From CAZBBC01 sp964489835 (GTDB lineage: Bacteria; Calditrichota; Calditrichia; JAJRVZ01): DNA of 6,006 bases. This document shows, in pieces, positions 1-6,006 of the stretch. The notes under the pieces were generated by a model, which worked only from the letters and a program-made list of their open reading frames with translations, made no database searches and was not told the origin of the DNA. Within the stretch, counting starts at the first letter, position 1. Each line of letters starts with the position of its first letter. A program made the translations under genes and the position numbers. Location of the stretch: positions 1-6,006 of the forward strand of contig CAZBBC010000212.1 in NCBI GenBank assembly GCA_964489835.1. Direction: 5' to 3'.

Positions 1-1092
1 ACCGGCTGTTTTACGCCAGTCATAATAATGTGACCTTTCTATCGCTTTCAACGACATTTTTTTTATTTTATTGTCATCATCCATAATGACGGACATCTTA
101 TCTGCCAAATCAGCAGGGGAAGAAGCGTCAAAGTATACCGCTGCATCACCGCCAAATTCGGGCATCGGCTGCTTATTGGAAGCCAATAGTGGTCGGCCTG
201 CACCAAGGGCCTCTAAAAGAATGTTGGGGCAATTCTCACATTCAGAGGCAAAAATATTCAGTTTGGCATAATAATATGCACCTGGAAGTTCTGTGTAATT
301 TACTTCTCCTGGAAAAATGATATCATTTTGTAATCCCAATCTGTAAATCTCATGTAAAACTTTTTTACCATAGGCAGATTTATTGTGGCCCGCTAGCACC
401 AGTTTTTCAATCGTCTTGCGACGTTTCTTGAACAGATGATACGCTTTTACAACTTCAAGCTGATTTTTATACATATCGAAAATTGATACGTATAAGAGGT
501 ATTCTTCCTTTGGCAACCATTTTGGGCGATTTGGTTTTTTCTCTTCTGAAATTTTAAAAATATTATTTATTCCGTGTGGTATAGTTACTGTTTTTTTTAA
601 TTTAAATCCTGTACGGTTATTAATAAGTTGTTTTGCAAAATCGGATATAAAAATAACCAAATCAGCCTTTAACATGCTTTTCAACATCTCACGTTCGAGA
701 ATCCAATTGCGAATACGCATTAAGCCGTATGGATATTTCGCCCTCTGAACTCTATCAAATGGAATCATATTGCGAAACATAGTTACAGTTTTATAATCTT
801 TGGAAATAGGGGTATTAATTAAACCTCCAGGACAAAAAAGAATGCCCGCATTAAGTTTTTTTAGCAAACTCGGCAGGCAATATCTTTCCCAAAAAGCTCT
901 AAATAAAGGGTTTTCTGTTGGCCAGTTAACTCGGATTTTTTCTGTTTTGGGGTGAGAGGGAATTTGTAATGAATCAGGTGCTAAAACAAAGATTTTGTTT
1001 CCATTGAAATCGTTAAGATTTTCCAACAGGTTTACTAAATAAGTCTGTCCTCCACCACGTCGTGCGGAAAGTGCGTTGATAACAATTTCCAT
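1..1092 (-). CDS. GT4-type glycosyltransferase, C-terminus cut by window edge
   Basis: This is a predicted cytoplasmic or membrane-peripheral GT-B glycosyltransferase of the GT4 (glycosyl transferases group 1) type, transferring a sugar from a nucleotide-sugar donor to a glycan acceptor. The 364 codons seen are open to base 1 with no stop, so the C-terminal end lies outside the window; GT4 enzymes are usually about 360-400 residues, so little is missing. The start MEIVINALSARRGGGQTYL holds the Gly-rich N-domain loop (residues 13-15). IPHGI (171-175) is the usual inter-domain motif. YVSIFDMYKNQ (202-212) resembles the start of the C-domain with its phosphate-binding basic residue. The E-x7-E donor motif is E286 to E294 (ENCPNILLE), followed by ALGAGRPLLAS. 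The chosen ATG at 1092 fits the family N-terminus. Another in-frame ATG lies five codons upstream at 1107, and an in-frame TGA at 1126-1128 limits extension. Neither start has a good ribosome binding site. Substrate unknown. Confidence 0.88.
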   Translation of the reverse strand, partial: MEIVINALSARRGGGQTYLVNLLENLNDFNGNKIFVLAPDSLQIPSHPKTEKIRVNWPTENPLFRAFWERYCLPSLLKKLNAGILFCPGGLINTPISKDYKTVTMFRNMIPFDRVQRAKYPYGLMRIRNWILEREMLKSMLKADLVIFISDFAKQLINNRTGFKLKKTVTIPHGINNIFKISEEKKPNRPKWLPKEEYLLYVSIFDMYKNQLEVVKAYHLFKKRRKTIEKLVLAGHNKSAYGKKVLHEIYRLGLQNDIIFPGEVNYTELPGAYYYAKLNIFASECENCPNILLEALGAGRPLLASNKQPMPEFGGDAAVYFDASSPADLADKMSVIMDDDNKIKKMSLKAIERSHYYDWRKTAG

Positions 1093-1172
1093 TTGAGAAT
1101 GTATCATTACAGAATATATGATATTTCAGATATCAACTGTTCATGCAAAGAGCTTATTATCATTATCATAAA
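1093..1172. other. 80-base intergenic spacer within the operon
   Basis: This is the only sizeable gap between genes here. On the coding strand it is AT-rich, with a short direct repeat (ATGATAATGATAAT, read from 1169 down to 1156) and a weak inverted repeat at 1119-1135. There is no GC-rich hairpin followed by a T run, so I see no intrinsic terminator, and no -35/-10 pair with normal spacing. The downstream gene is probably transcribed by read-through, although a weak internal promoter cannot be excluded by eye. Confidence 0.6.
1119..1135. repeat. Short inverted repeat, weak hairpin
   Basis: TGATAT and ATATCA form a perfect 6-base-pair stem around a 5-base loop (TTCAG). It lies just upstream of the last glycosyltransferase gene. 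The stem is all A/T except one G-C pair, so it is weak. It has no T tract on either strand suitable for a terminator. It could be an operator or a chance match in AT-rich DNA. Confidence 0.3.
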
Positions 1173-2270
1173 TCAGAACCCTTTTTGATTTAACAATTTA
1201 TAATAAAACTCAATATATTTATCAGCGACGGTTTCTGTTGACCAGATTTTTACCTTATTATATGCGTTTTCTGCTTTACATTGAGCTTCATCAGGGTCAG
1301 AAAGAGCTTTAATTATTCCAGCTGCAATAGCTTTTGTATCAGAAACCGGAACAAAATATGAAGAATCCTCATCTAAAATTTGCCTGTGTTCTGGAATTTC
1401 AGAAATAACCACCGGACATTTGGAAGCCACTGCTTCAAGAACCGTATTTGGATTTCCTTCATAATTACTAATAGATACAACTATATTTGCCACTTTAAAC
1501 CAATTCCAGAGTTCATTTGTGTAATCCATTATTTTAATTCGATCTCTAACTTCATATTTTTCTTTTATATTAATAATATCTTTTTTTTGAGGACCATCTC
1601 CAAAAAATATAGCAACAGCTTTATCCCTTTCATACAGAACTATTTGAAGAGCTTTCAATAAGTTAAACAGATTTTTTTGTCTATCGTTGTAGCTGCCTGC
1701 AAAAATAATAATTTCATTTGATTCATCAATCTGCATGGATGACAATGAAATTTTTGGAGTTTGCAATATCTCATAAAAAGGGATTCCGTTAGGGATAACT
1801 GTTAGCAAAGATCTTTTAACCTTATCAGTCCAGTAATTAATCCCTTCTTTAGAATTCGCAATTATTGCGTCCGCCCTTCTTCCGGCGGCTATTCTTAGGC
1901 GATCCTTCCATCCGCCACTATAGGCCAAAGAGCTGTTTCTTTCTGATAATATTAAAGGGGTTTTTAAGAATACTGAGGAAAGGCCTGCGAGAATATCAAT
2001 TTGGGAAATCCAGGTCTGAATTATGTGAGGATTAATACTTCGGGTAATTTTTACTATTTTATAAATGATCATGGGATCATAGTTGCTGCGACACGACAGC
2101 TTATGAACAACTGCACCTGAATTATTCAATCGCTTACTGTTTGGGCCTTCTTTAAAATAAGCTACATGAAAGTCGATCCCCTTAAGTGGCATTTGTTCTG
2201 CAAGATAACAAAGTTGACGCTCTGCTCCGCCACCTCCCATACTTGGAATACAATGAAGGATTTTCATCAT
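1173..2270 (-). CDS. GT4 family glycosyltransferase
   Basis: This is a complete 365-residue GT-B glycosyltransferase, normal in length for GT4. It is predicted to add one sugar to a lipid-linked glycan at the cytoplasmic face of the inner membrane. The N-terminal MMKILHCIPSMGGGGAERQ contains the glycine loop plus AERQ (residues 12-19), typical of GT4 enzymes in O-antigen and capsule loci. QTWISQIDIL and LSERNSS follow in the N-domain, then IPNG at 159-162. FAGSYNDRQKNL (190-201) opens the C-domain with the R/K residues that normally contact donor phosphates, and FFGDGP (222-227) is present. The E-x7-E pair is E271 and E279 (EGNPNTVLE), followed by AVASKCPVV. The ATG at 2270 overlaps the preceding gene's TGA (TGATG). 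A TTG one codon further upstream (2273) and a second ATG at 2267 are alternatives. Parts of the gene are very AT-rich, for example 1501-1620 at about 26% G+C by hand count. Donor sugar and linkage are not readable. Confidence 0.92.
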   Translation of the reverse strand: MMKILHCIPSMGGGGAERQLCYLAEQMPLKGIDFHVAYFKEGPNSKRLNNSGAVVHKLSCRSNYDPMIIYKIVKITRSINPHIIQTWISQIDILAGLSSVFLKTPLILSERNSSLAYSGGWKDRLRIAAGRRADAIIANSKEGINYWTDKVKRSLLTVIPNGIPFYEILQTPKISLSSMQIDESNEIIIFAGSYNDRQKNLFNLLKALQIVLYERDKAVAIFFGDGPQKKDIINIKEKYEVRDRIKIMDYTNELWNWFKVANIVVSISNYEGNPNTVLEAVASKCPVVISEIPEHRQILDEDSSYFVPVSDTKAIAAGIIKALSDPDEAQCKAENAYNKVKIWSTETVADKYIEFYYKLLNQKGF

Positions 2271-2272
2271 CA
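2268..2272 (-). promoter_or_regulatory. TGATG stop/start overlap, translational coupling
   Basis: On the coding strand the TGA stop of the upstream glycosyltransferase (2272-2270) shares its A with the ATG start (2270-2268) of the next one. No strong Shine-Dalgarno sequence precedes this ATG (AAAATCGGTTTG). Terminating ribosomes re-initiating here would link the output of the two proteins. Confidence 0.65.
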
Positions 2273-3448
2273 AACCGATTTTAATTCATTCTGATTCAGC
2301 AAGTATGAATAGAGCTCCAGATATTTATCGGAAATAATATCCCAGGAGAAGCGCTCAGCATAAGAATGGCAGCGCTCGGTTAAAACCTGGCTTTTTTCTC
2401 GTTTCACCAAGCGAAAGATTGCATCAGCGAAAGCTTTGATATCGTTCAATGGGCAGATTATGCCACAGTCAGATGTCATGACATCTCTAATGCCCGGTGC
2501 ATTGAAACACACAACAGGCAAACCGGCTGCTACCGCTTCGATCAAAACGATTCCAAACGTTTCTAATAATGAGGTCATCGCAAACAAATCAGCACCGTGA
2601 TAGTAATGGATTAACTCCTCAGGAGGAAGGTAATAGCTGCTACCCGTGCTCTCAATTTCCTCAACCAAAATGATTCTATCGCTTAATGAGCGAGATTTGA
2701 TTTTTTCCCTCATTTCACTGCTTCGCCGGCCAATGATAATCCAATAAGCATCTATTCCTTGATTAAGCACCATATTTAAAATGTCAGGTATTAACGCATA
2801 ACCTTTTTTGGGATGGTTTCGGCCAACGCTTAGAATAAGAGTGCTATCTGGTGGTATACCGTGCTTTTTGCGGACATCCTGTTTGGAATTTCTTTGCAAA
2901 CGGTCGATGTCAACTCCATTGGGGATCAATTTGATTCTCTCTGCTGACACGCTGAGTTTTAGATATTCTTGCCTGACAGTATCTGTTATCGCGACAACAG
3001 CAGGATATTTTTTATAGTTTTTAAAAATTATTCGATTGACTTTAGTGTTTCTTCGGACCCCATAGTCAATTTCTTCATTAATTTGAATATCGTCTCCTGA
3101 ACAACGCAGTATGGCAGGTAGGTGTTTTTTTTGGAAATAATCTGCTAAAAATGCTCCGAAAGGGTATCCACCATAGATTTGCCATAGATCAAAATCATAT
3201 TTCTTTTGAAGTCTGTCGATATAGAATGTGATGAGCATTTTACTGATAGGATAAAGCTGAGTGATTGCTCTAAAATTAAATAATTTTACGACATTATAAT
3301 CTGTAACTGTGGTCTTTAAATCGGCGTCATAACAAAACACAAAGGTATCAACATTCTTTCGCACATGCCTTTTGCAGATATTGTGCAAACAGACTTGTAA
3401 TCCTCCTGTATTGGTAAAAAGTTGAGGTATTAAATGGGCTACTTTCAT
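2270..3448 (-). CDS. GT4 family glycosyltransferase
   Basis: This is a complete 392-residue GT-B glycosyltransferase of the GT4 type, with a predicted role in assembling a cell-surface polysaccharide. MKVAHLIPQLFTNTGGLQ starts the N-domain, with the glycine pair at residues 15-16. LRCSGDDIQ and a following run of basic residues lie mid N-domain. LIPNGVD (174-180) marks the inter-domain region. LSVGRNHPKKGY (206-217) holds the R and K residues expected at the donor phosphates. The E-x7-E motif is E296 to E304 (ETFGIVLIE), followed by AVAAGLPVV. The frame is open 19 codons further upstream to an ATG at 3505, but that would overlap the methyltransferase by 29 bases and adds a lysine-rich tail unlike the family. 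The ATG at 3448 leaves a 28-base gap and gives the expected N-terminus, so I chose it, although its ribosome binding site is only a weak A-rich stretch. G+C is higher here than in the next gene (2461-2580 about 47%). Substrate unknown. Confidence 0.92.
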   Translation of the reverse strand: MKVAHLIPQLFTNTGGLQVCLHNICKRHVRKNVDTFVFCYDADLKTTVTDYNVVKLFNFRAITQLYPISKMLITFYIDRLQKKYDFDLWQIYGGYPFGAFLADYFQKKHLPAILRCSGDDIQINEEIDYGVRRNTKVNRIIFKNYKKYPAVVAITDTVRQEYLKLSVSAERIKLIPNGVDIDRLQRNSKQDVRKKHGIPPDSTLILSVGRNHPKKGYALIPDILNMVLNQGIDAYWIIIGRRSSEMREKIKSRSLSDRIILVEEIESTGSSYYLPPEELIHYYHGADLFAMTSLLETFGIVLIEAVAAGLPVVCFNAPGIRDVMTSDCGIICPLNDIKAFADAIFRLVKREKSQVLTERCHSYAERFSWDIISDKYLELYSYLLNQNELKSV

Positions 3449-3476
3449 TACAGTGAGTTTTTTCTTGAAGTGTTTA

Positions 3477-4283
3477 TCATTTTTGGGTTGCCAGAAATAA
3501 AACACTTGAACAAATTATAGATCTGTTTGGAACTGGCAGCACAGGGATAATTGGCCATTCCGATGGCGCATACAGTAATAGCGGAAATGTCTCCTGCAAT
3601 TTGAAACCATGCTGGGTGAGCAATTTGGACCAGGATTTTATTTTAAAGTCATGATAGCATCCGGTAAAACTACGAATTATGCCATGGCCGTGAGGTATGA
3701 GCTTATCTATCAATTTATGTATAATAGGAATTTTATTTGAATAAGATATATCGCTTATTTCGTGTTCGGTTGCTTTATTATAATATTTTTCATCTATCGA
3801 CCTTAGCTTCGACCAGACGAGTCTGAATTTCTGGAGATATTGAGCAGGAATGGATAGCAACAGCCATACGTTGGTGGGGACTGACAACGCATAAAGACAA
3901 TTTCTTTTTCCGATTCGTTTCAGTTCATTAAAAGCTTTATTAAGTTCTCTAATATGCTCAATTACATGGTTGGAAAAAATGAGATCAAACTGATCATCAA
4001 GAAATGGAGAATTTGATATATCACATTCTACAAAGTCTGCTGGCTTCATTAGATTAAGATTGTTGGGGATGGATATATCAGTGGCTGTTACAATGCCTAA
4101 TTTTTGAAGATAGGGGATCTGAAAACCATTTCCACAGCCAAATTCTAGAATATTTAATTGAGAATTGAAGTTCGATGTATGCTTTTTTATATGGTTTTCA
4201 ATTACAGATAATATTATTTGGATTTCAAGTCGCCTTTTTTTCAGGCGATAAGATTTTTCACCCTTATGTGTTCGAGGAAACAT
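3477..4283 (-). CDS. SAM-dependent class I methyltransferase
   Basis: This 268-residue protein is a class I (Rossmann-fold) methyltransferase, close to the Methyltransf_11/25 type. It is predicted to use S-adenosylmethionine to methylate a sugar of the polysaccharide or a related precursor. Motif I is LEFGCGNG (residues 46-53) and binds SAM; D69 in TATDIS is the acidic residue expected to contact the ribose. ECDIS (86-90) is motif III-like, and FDLIFSNHVIEHI (99-111) is the post-motif segment typical of this family. The C-terminal third is longer than in minimal enzymes and rich in hydrophobic and aromatic residues (FPLLLYAPSEWPIIPVLP, 233-250), perhaps for acceptor or membrane contact. The start is well fixed: an in-frame TAA (4289-4287) sits two codons before the ATG and the next Met is residue 79. 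There is no evident Shine-Dalgarno sequence. A 20-base gap separates it from the upstream methyltransferase. The methylated atom is unknown; O-methylation of a sugar is the likeliest inference. Confidence 0.88.
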   Translation of the reverse strand: MFPRTHKGEKSYRLKKRRLEIQIILSVIENHIKKHTSNFNSQLNILEFGCGNGFQIPYLQKLGIVTATDISIPNNLNLMKPADFVECDISNSPFLDDQFDLIFSNHVIEHIRELNKAFNELKRIGKRNCLYALSVPTNVWLLLSIPAQYLQKFRLVWSKLRSIDEKYYNKATEHEISDISYSNKIPIIHKLIDKLIPHGHGIIRSFTGCYHDFKIKSWSKLLTQHGFKLQETFPLLLYAPSEWPIIPVLPVPNRSIICSSVLFLATQK

Positions 4284-4303
4284 TGCTTAATAATGAAAAA
4301 TTA

Positions 4304-5038
4304 TCAACAATAAAGATTTTTCCAGGATTTTCTTTTATAGGTATAAAATACAAGGCTATCGTCAAGTGAAGAAATTAGCTGGAAAGATGGAATGCAAAAT
4401 TGGCTTTTGGGATTAAGTGGATTAAGTGATATTGAGGTGGGAAGAAAAGTTGTATGCAGATTAAATTTTTTGAATAAACCTTTAATATCTTTTTTTCGAT
4501 AAAAGCGGACATGGGTGGGATCTGAGGCGACTGTCACCGGCAGCTCCCCCAAAAGCATCCTTATTCTTGAGATTAATGATGTCATATTCGGAGTAGACAT
4601 AACGAGAAATGCGTCATCATCCATTACCCGCAGCATTTCTGTTAGATAATGTGCTGGATCGTACAGGTGTTCTAAAACTTCAAATGAAATAACAATATCA
4701 AATGAATTTGAACTTAGGTCAAACGGTTCTTTTTCAATATCAATTTTTTTTATTTCATCGCAAAAGGGTAGGCATTTATCTATAGCCTGATCAGATATGT
4801 CAAGAGCGGTAATACTTTTAGCGCCCATTTGTCTTAGGAATTTTATCCATCTGCCCGTGCCCGGTCCTACATCAAGACAGTTTTTGCCTTTGACTCCATG
4901 TCTTTCTAATAAATCGACTATTCGCTTATCTTTAGACCCCATTTTACGAATGTCGAGCTGATATTCAATTTTAGCTTTATCTGCAAATATTTCATCAAAA
5001 TGCTTTTCTGTGGGGTTTAATTTATTATTTAAGTTCAT
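4304..5038 (-). CDS. SAM-dependent class I methyltransferase
   Basis: This 244-residue class I methyltransferase (Methyltransf_11-like) is predicted to methylate a sugar or other group on the glycan, using S-adenosylmethionine in the cytoplasm. Motif I is LDVGPGTG (residues 55-62), D80 in TALDIS is the ribose-binding acid, and FDIVISFEVLEHL (113-125) is the typical post-I region. MSTPN (147-151) lies at the expected strand 5 position. DPTHVRFY (173-180) after the core resembles the HxxxF/Y-type segment of many O-antigen and Ubi-like methyltransferases. The frame is open to an ATG at 5068, but I chose the ATG at 5038: it overlaps the preceding stop as ATGA, is preceded by a purine run (AGAAAG), and gives the natural start MNLNNKLNPTEKHFDEIF. 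The longer start would overlap the upstream gene by 34 bases. Outside the SAM motifs I see little likeness to the neighbouring methyltransferase, so recent tandem duplication is unlikely. Exact acceptor unknown. Confidence 0.9.
   Translation of the reverse strand: MNLNNKLNPTEKHFDEIFADKAKIEYQLDIRKMGSKDKRIVDLLERHGVKGKNCLDVGPGTGRWIKFLRQMGAKSITALDISDQAIDKCLPFCDEIKKIDIEKEPFDLSSNSFDIVISFEVLEHLYDPAHYLTEMLRVMDDDAFLVMSTPNMTSLISRIRMLLGELPVTVASDPTHVRFYRKKDIKGLFKKFNLHTTFLPTSISLNPLNPKSQFCIPSFQLISSLDDSLVFYTYKRKSWKNLYC
5035..5038 (-). promoter_or_regulatory. ATGA start/stop overlap, translational coupling
   Basis: On the coding strand, ATGA joins the ATG of the methyltransferase (5038-5036) to the TGA stop of the upstream glycosyltransferase (5037-5035). 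A purine-rich stretch, AGAAAG, lies directly before it inside the upstream gene's last codons. This favours 5038 over 5068 as the methyltransferase start and suggests coupled translation. Confidence 0.65.
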
Positions 5039-5946
5039 CTTTCTATCTGCTGGACAAACCAGTTGCAAAAATCTTCCATGCCCTCTTCAGATGTCATTCG
5101 CGTATAAATATTTTGGCCGTTTTTAGCAAGCCTTACCCTGAGCTGATCATCATCGAGCAACTGTTTTATGCCTGTTTCCAGGTTATCAAAATTCCAGTTA
5201 ATTGGATAATATGTTTCAAAAGGAATAAATGCGTCCGGCCAGGTTTCCATATGTGACATATCAGGTTTCATTAATGCTGCCCCATATATCCATGTTTCGA
5301 AATCCCTGACTCCTATCTCACCCCACCCAAAAGGGCTGATTACAATTTTTGATTGACACATCTGGTGCTTATATTCAGGTATAGATACCCTGCCCCGAAG
5401 AACCGCTTTCAATTGAGTCATATTATCTAATTTTTTGCCAATTTCTTCACGGTGGAAAGATACGGTATTACGGAAATACTTACGAGTACCTTTAAACATA
5501 AAATCGAAGCTTCTTGATCCATTAACATCTTGTAATGCTTTCGGATATTGTGGGTGCATATGTGAACGAATTAATTTTGCTGAGCGTGGCAGAATATCAC
5601 CAGCCATGTCACCCAGTCCAATATGCCAGGAAAGCTGTACTTTATGTGCTAACGACAGATCAAGTGGTTTCGATTGATAGATTGTTTCATCGACGATACC
5701 GAACTCTTTATGATAATAATCGGTAAAAAGGCGGTCGCCATATAACGCTTTAGTATATTGTGTCTTATCTTTGAGTAATTGTTTTTTTAAATAAAGATCA
5801 ACATAAGGTAAAAGCTCAAAGTGTGTAACCCCGGTGCTGTCATTGTCATTCAGCCAGACAATTTTATCACAATACTGTTTCGCTTTTTCAACAAATTCTA
5901 TTACTCTTTCAGGAGTATGCCACCACTCCGTGAAATAAATCGACAT
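5035..5946 (-). CDS. Glycosyltransferase-like protein (GT-B C-domain), possibly 5'-incomplete
   Basis: This 303-residue protein resembles group 1 glycosyltransferases of the CgeB/Glyco_trans_1_2 kind and is probably a sugar transferase of the same polysaccharide pathway. Visible blocks are EWWHTPERV (residues 7-15), VWLNDNDSTG (30-39), PYVDLYLKKQLLKD (47-60), YGDRLFTDYYH (69-79) and SWHIGLGDMAGDI (106-118). FMFKGTRKYFRNTVSFHREE (149-168) resembles an exostosin-like strand-helix unit. SPFGWGEIGVRDFETW (204-219) is the likely nucleotide-sugar site, with E210 and E217 spaced E-x6-E rather than E-x7-E. No signal peptide or clear membrane segment is seen. The start is uncertain: ATG 5946 has no Shine-Dalgarno sequence, a TTG lies at 5949, and the frame stays open without a stop to base 6006. 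The true start may therefore lie beyond the window, giving a fuller N-domain. It ends in an ATGA overlap with the methyltransferase. Function is inferred from motif likeness only. Confidence 0.75.
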   Translation of the reverse strand: MSIYFTEWWHTPERVIEFVEKAKQYCDKIVWLNDNDSTGVTHFELLPYVDLYLKKQLLKDKTQYTKALYGDRLFTDYYHKEFGIVDETIYQSKPLDLSLAHKVQLSWHIGLGDMAGDILPRSAKLIRSHMHPQYPKALQDVNGSRSFDFMFKGTRKYFRNTVSFHREEIGKKLDNMTQLKAVLRGRVSIPEYKHQMCQSKIVISPFGWGEIGVRDFETWIYGAALMKPDMSHMETWPDAFIPFETYYPINWNFDNLETGIKQLLDDDQLRVRLAKNGQNIYTRMTSEEGMEDFCNWFVQQIER

Positions 5947-6006
5947 CAAACAAAGAATATCACAGTATAATTTCTTGTTTTTAGGTTTATAAATAAAATT
6001 AATATC

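Noticed and set aside
71..271. Plus-strand open frame of 66 codons
   Set aside because: It lies fully opposite the well-supported glycosyltransferase, has no family-like motif, and its residues mirror the minus-strand coding pattern.
1119..1160. Possible internal promoter before the last gene (TTGATA or TTGCAT with TATATT/TATTCT)
   Set aside because: The spacings are wrong (12-14 or 21 bases) and no pairing with 16-18 bases gives two good boxes.
1380..1661. Plus-strand open frame of 93 codons rich in Phe, Ile and Asn
   Set aside because: It is antisense to the 1173-2270 glycosyltransferase; the Phe/Ile/Asn-rich composition is what AT-rich antisense DNA gives.
2808..3017. Plus-strand open frame of 69 codons
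   Set aside because: It is antisense to the 2270-3448 glycosyltransferase and shows no recognisable domain or start signal.
4175..4369. Plus-strand open frame of 64 codons across the methyltransferase junction
   Set aside because: It overlaps both methyltransferase genes in antisense, and looks hydrophobic only because of T-rich codons.
81..4622. Shared word GTCATCATCCAT near 82-93 and 4613-4624
   Set aside because: In both places it encodes a short Met-Asp-Asp-Asp stretch in unrelated proteins; there is no flanking similarity, so it is coincidence rather than a repeat.
5435..5726. Two overlapping plus-strand open frames, one Cys-rich
   Set aside because: Both lie opposite the conserved body of the 5035-5946 gene. 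The cysteines show no ordered metal-binding spacing.
5964..5992. Possible promoter reading leftward: TATACT (5969-5964) with a TTATAA-like -35 about 17 bases upstream
   Set aside because: The -10 match is good, but the -35 is poor and the region is AT-rich throughout, so such matches arise by chance. The region may also be coding.

Overview
The window is one uninterrupted run of six genes, all on the minus strand and reading from high to low coordinates. Every one looks like a surface-polysaccharide (O-antigen, capsule or exopolysaccharide) enzyme. In transcription order they are: a GT-B-like glycosyltransferase that may continue past the right edge (5035-5946); two unrelated-looking class I SAM-dependent methyltransferases (4304-5038 and 3477-4283); and three GT4-type glycosyltransferases (2270-3448, 1173-2270, and 1-1092). 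The last gene runs off the left edge and lacks its C-terminus.

The genes are packed as a single operon. Two junctions show start/stop overlaps (ATGA at 5035-5038, TGATG at 2268-2272), which suggests translational coupling. Two gaps are short (20 and 28 bases). Only the last junction has a real intergenic space, of about 80 bases, with a weak hairpin in it. I see no convincing promoter or intrinsic terminator, no tRNA or rRNA, no mobile element, no CRISPR array, and no gene on the plus strand. No gene-free stretch exceeds 300 bases.

The inferred joint role is this: the glycosyltransferases add sugars from nucleotide-sugar donors, one linkage each, to a growing lipid-linked glycan at the cytoplasmic face of the inner membrane. 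The methyltransferases add O- or N-methyl groups to sugars of that glycan or to precursors. Donor, acceptor and linkage cannot be read from the sequence. No flippase, polymerase, ABC exporter or chain-length regulator lies in the window, so the export route is unknown.

The DNA is AT-rich, initiates mostly at ATG with poor Shine-Dalgarno matches, and uses the standard bacterial code. This fits a Gram-negative bacterium (gammaproteobacterial or Desulfobacterota-like), but that placement is a guess. I did not find a clearly new biological system. The most useful points are the possible upstream extension of the first gene, its E-x6-E spacing, the methyltransferase pair, and the start-site corrections.
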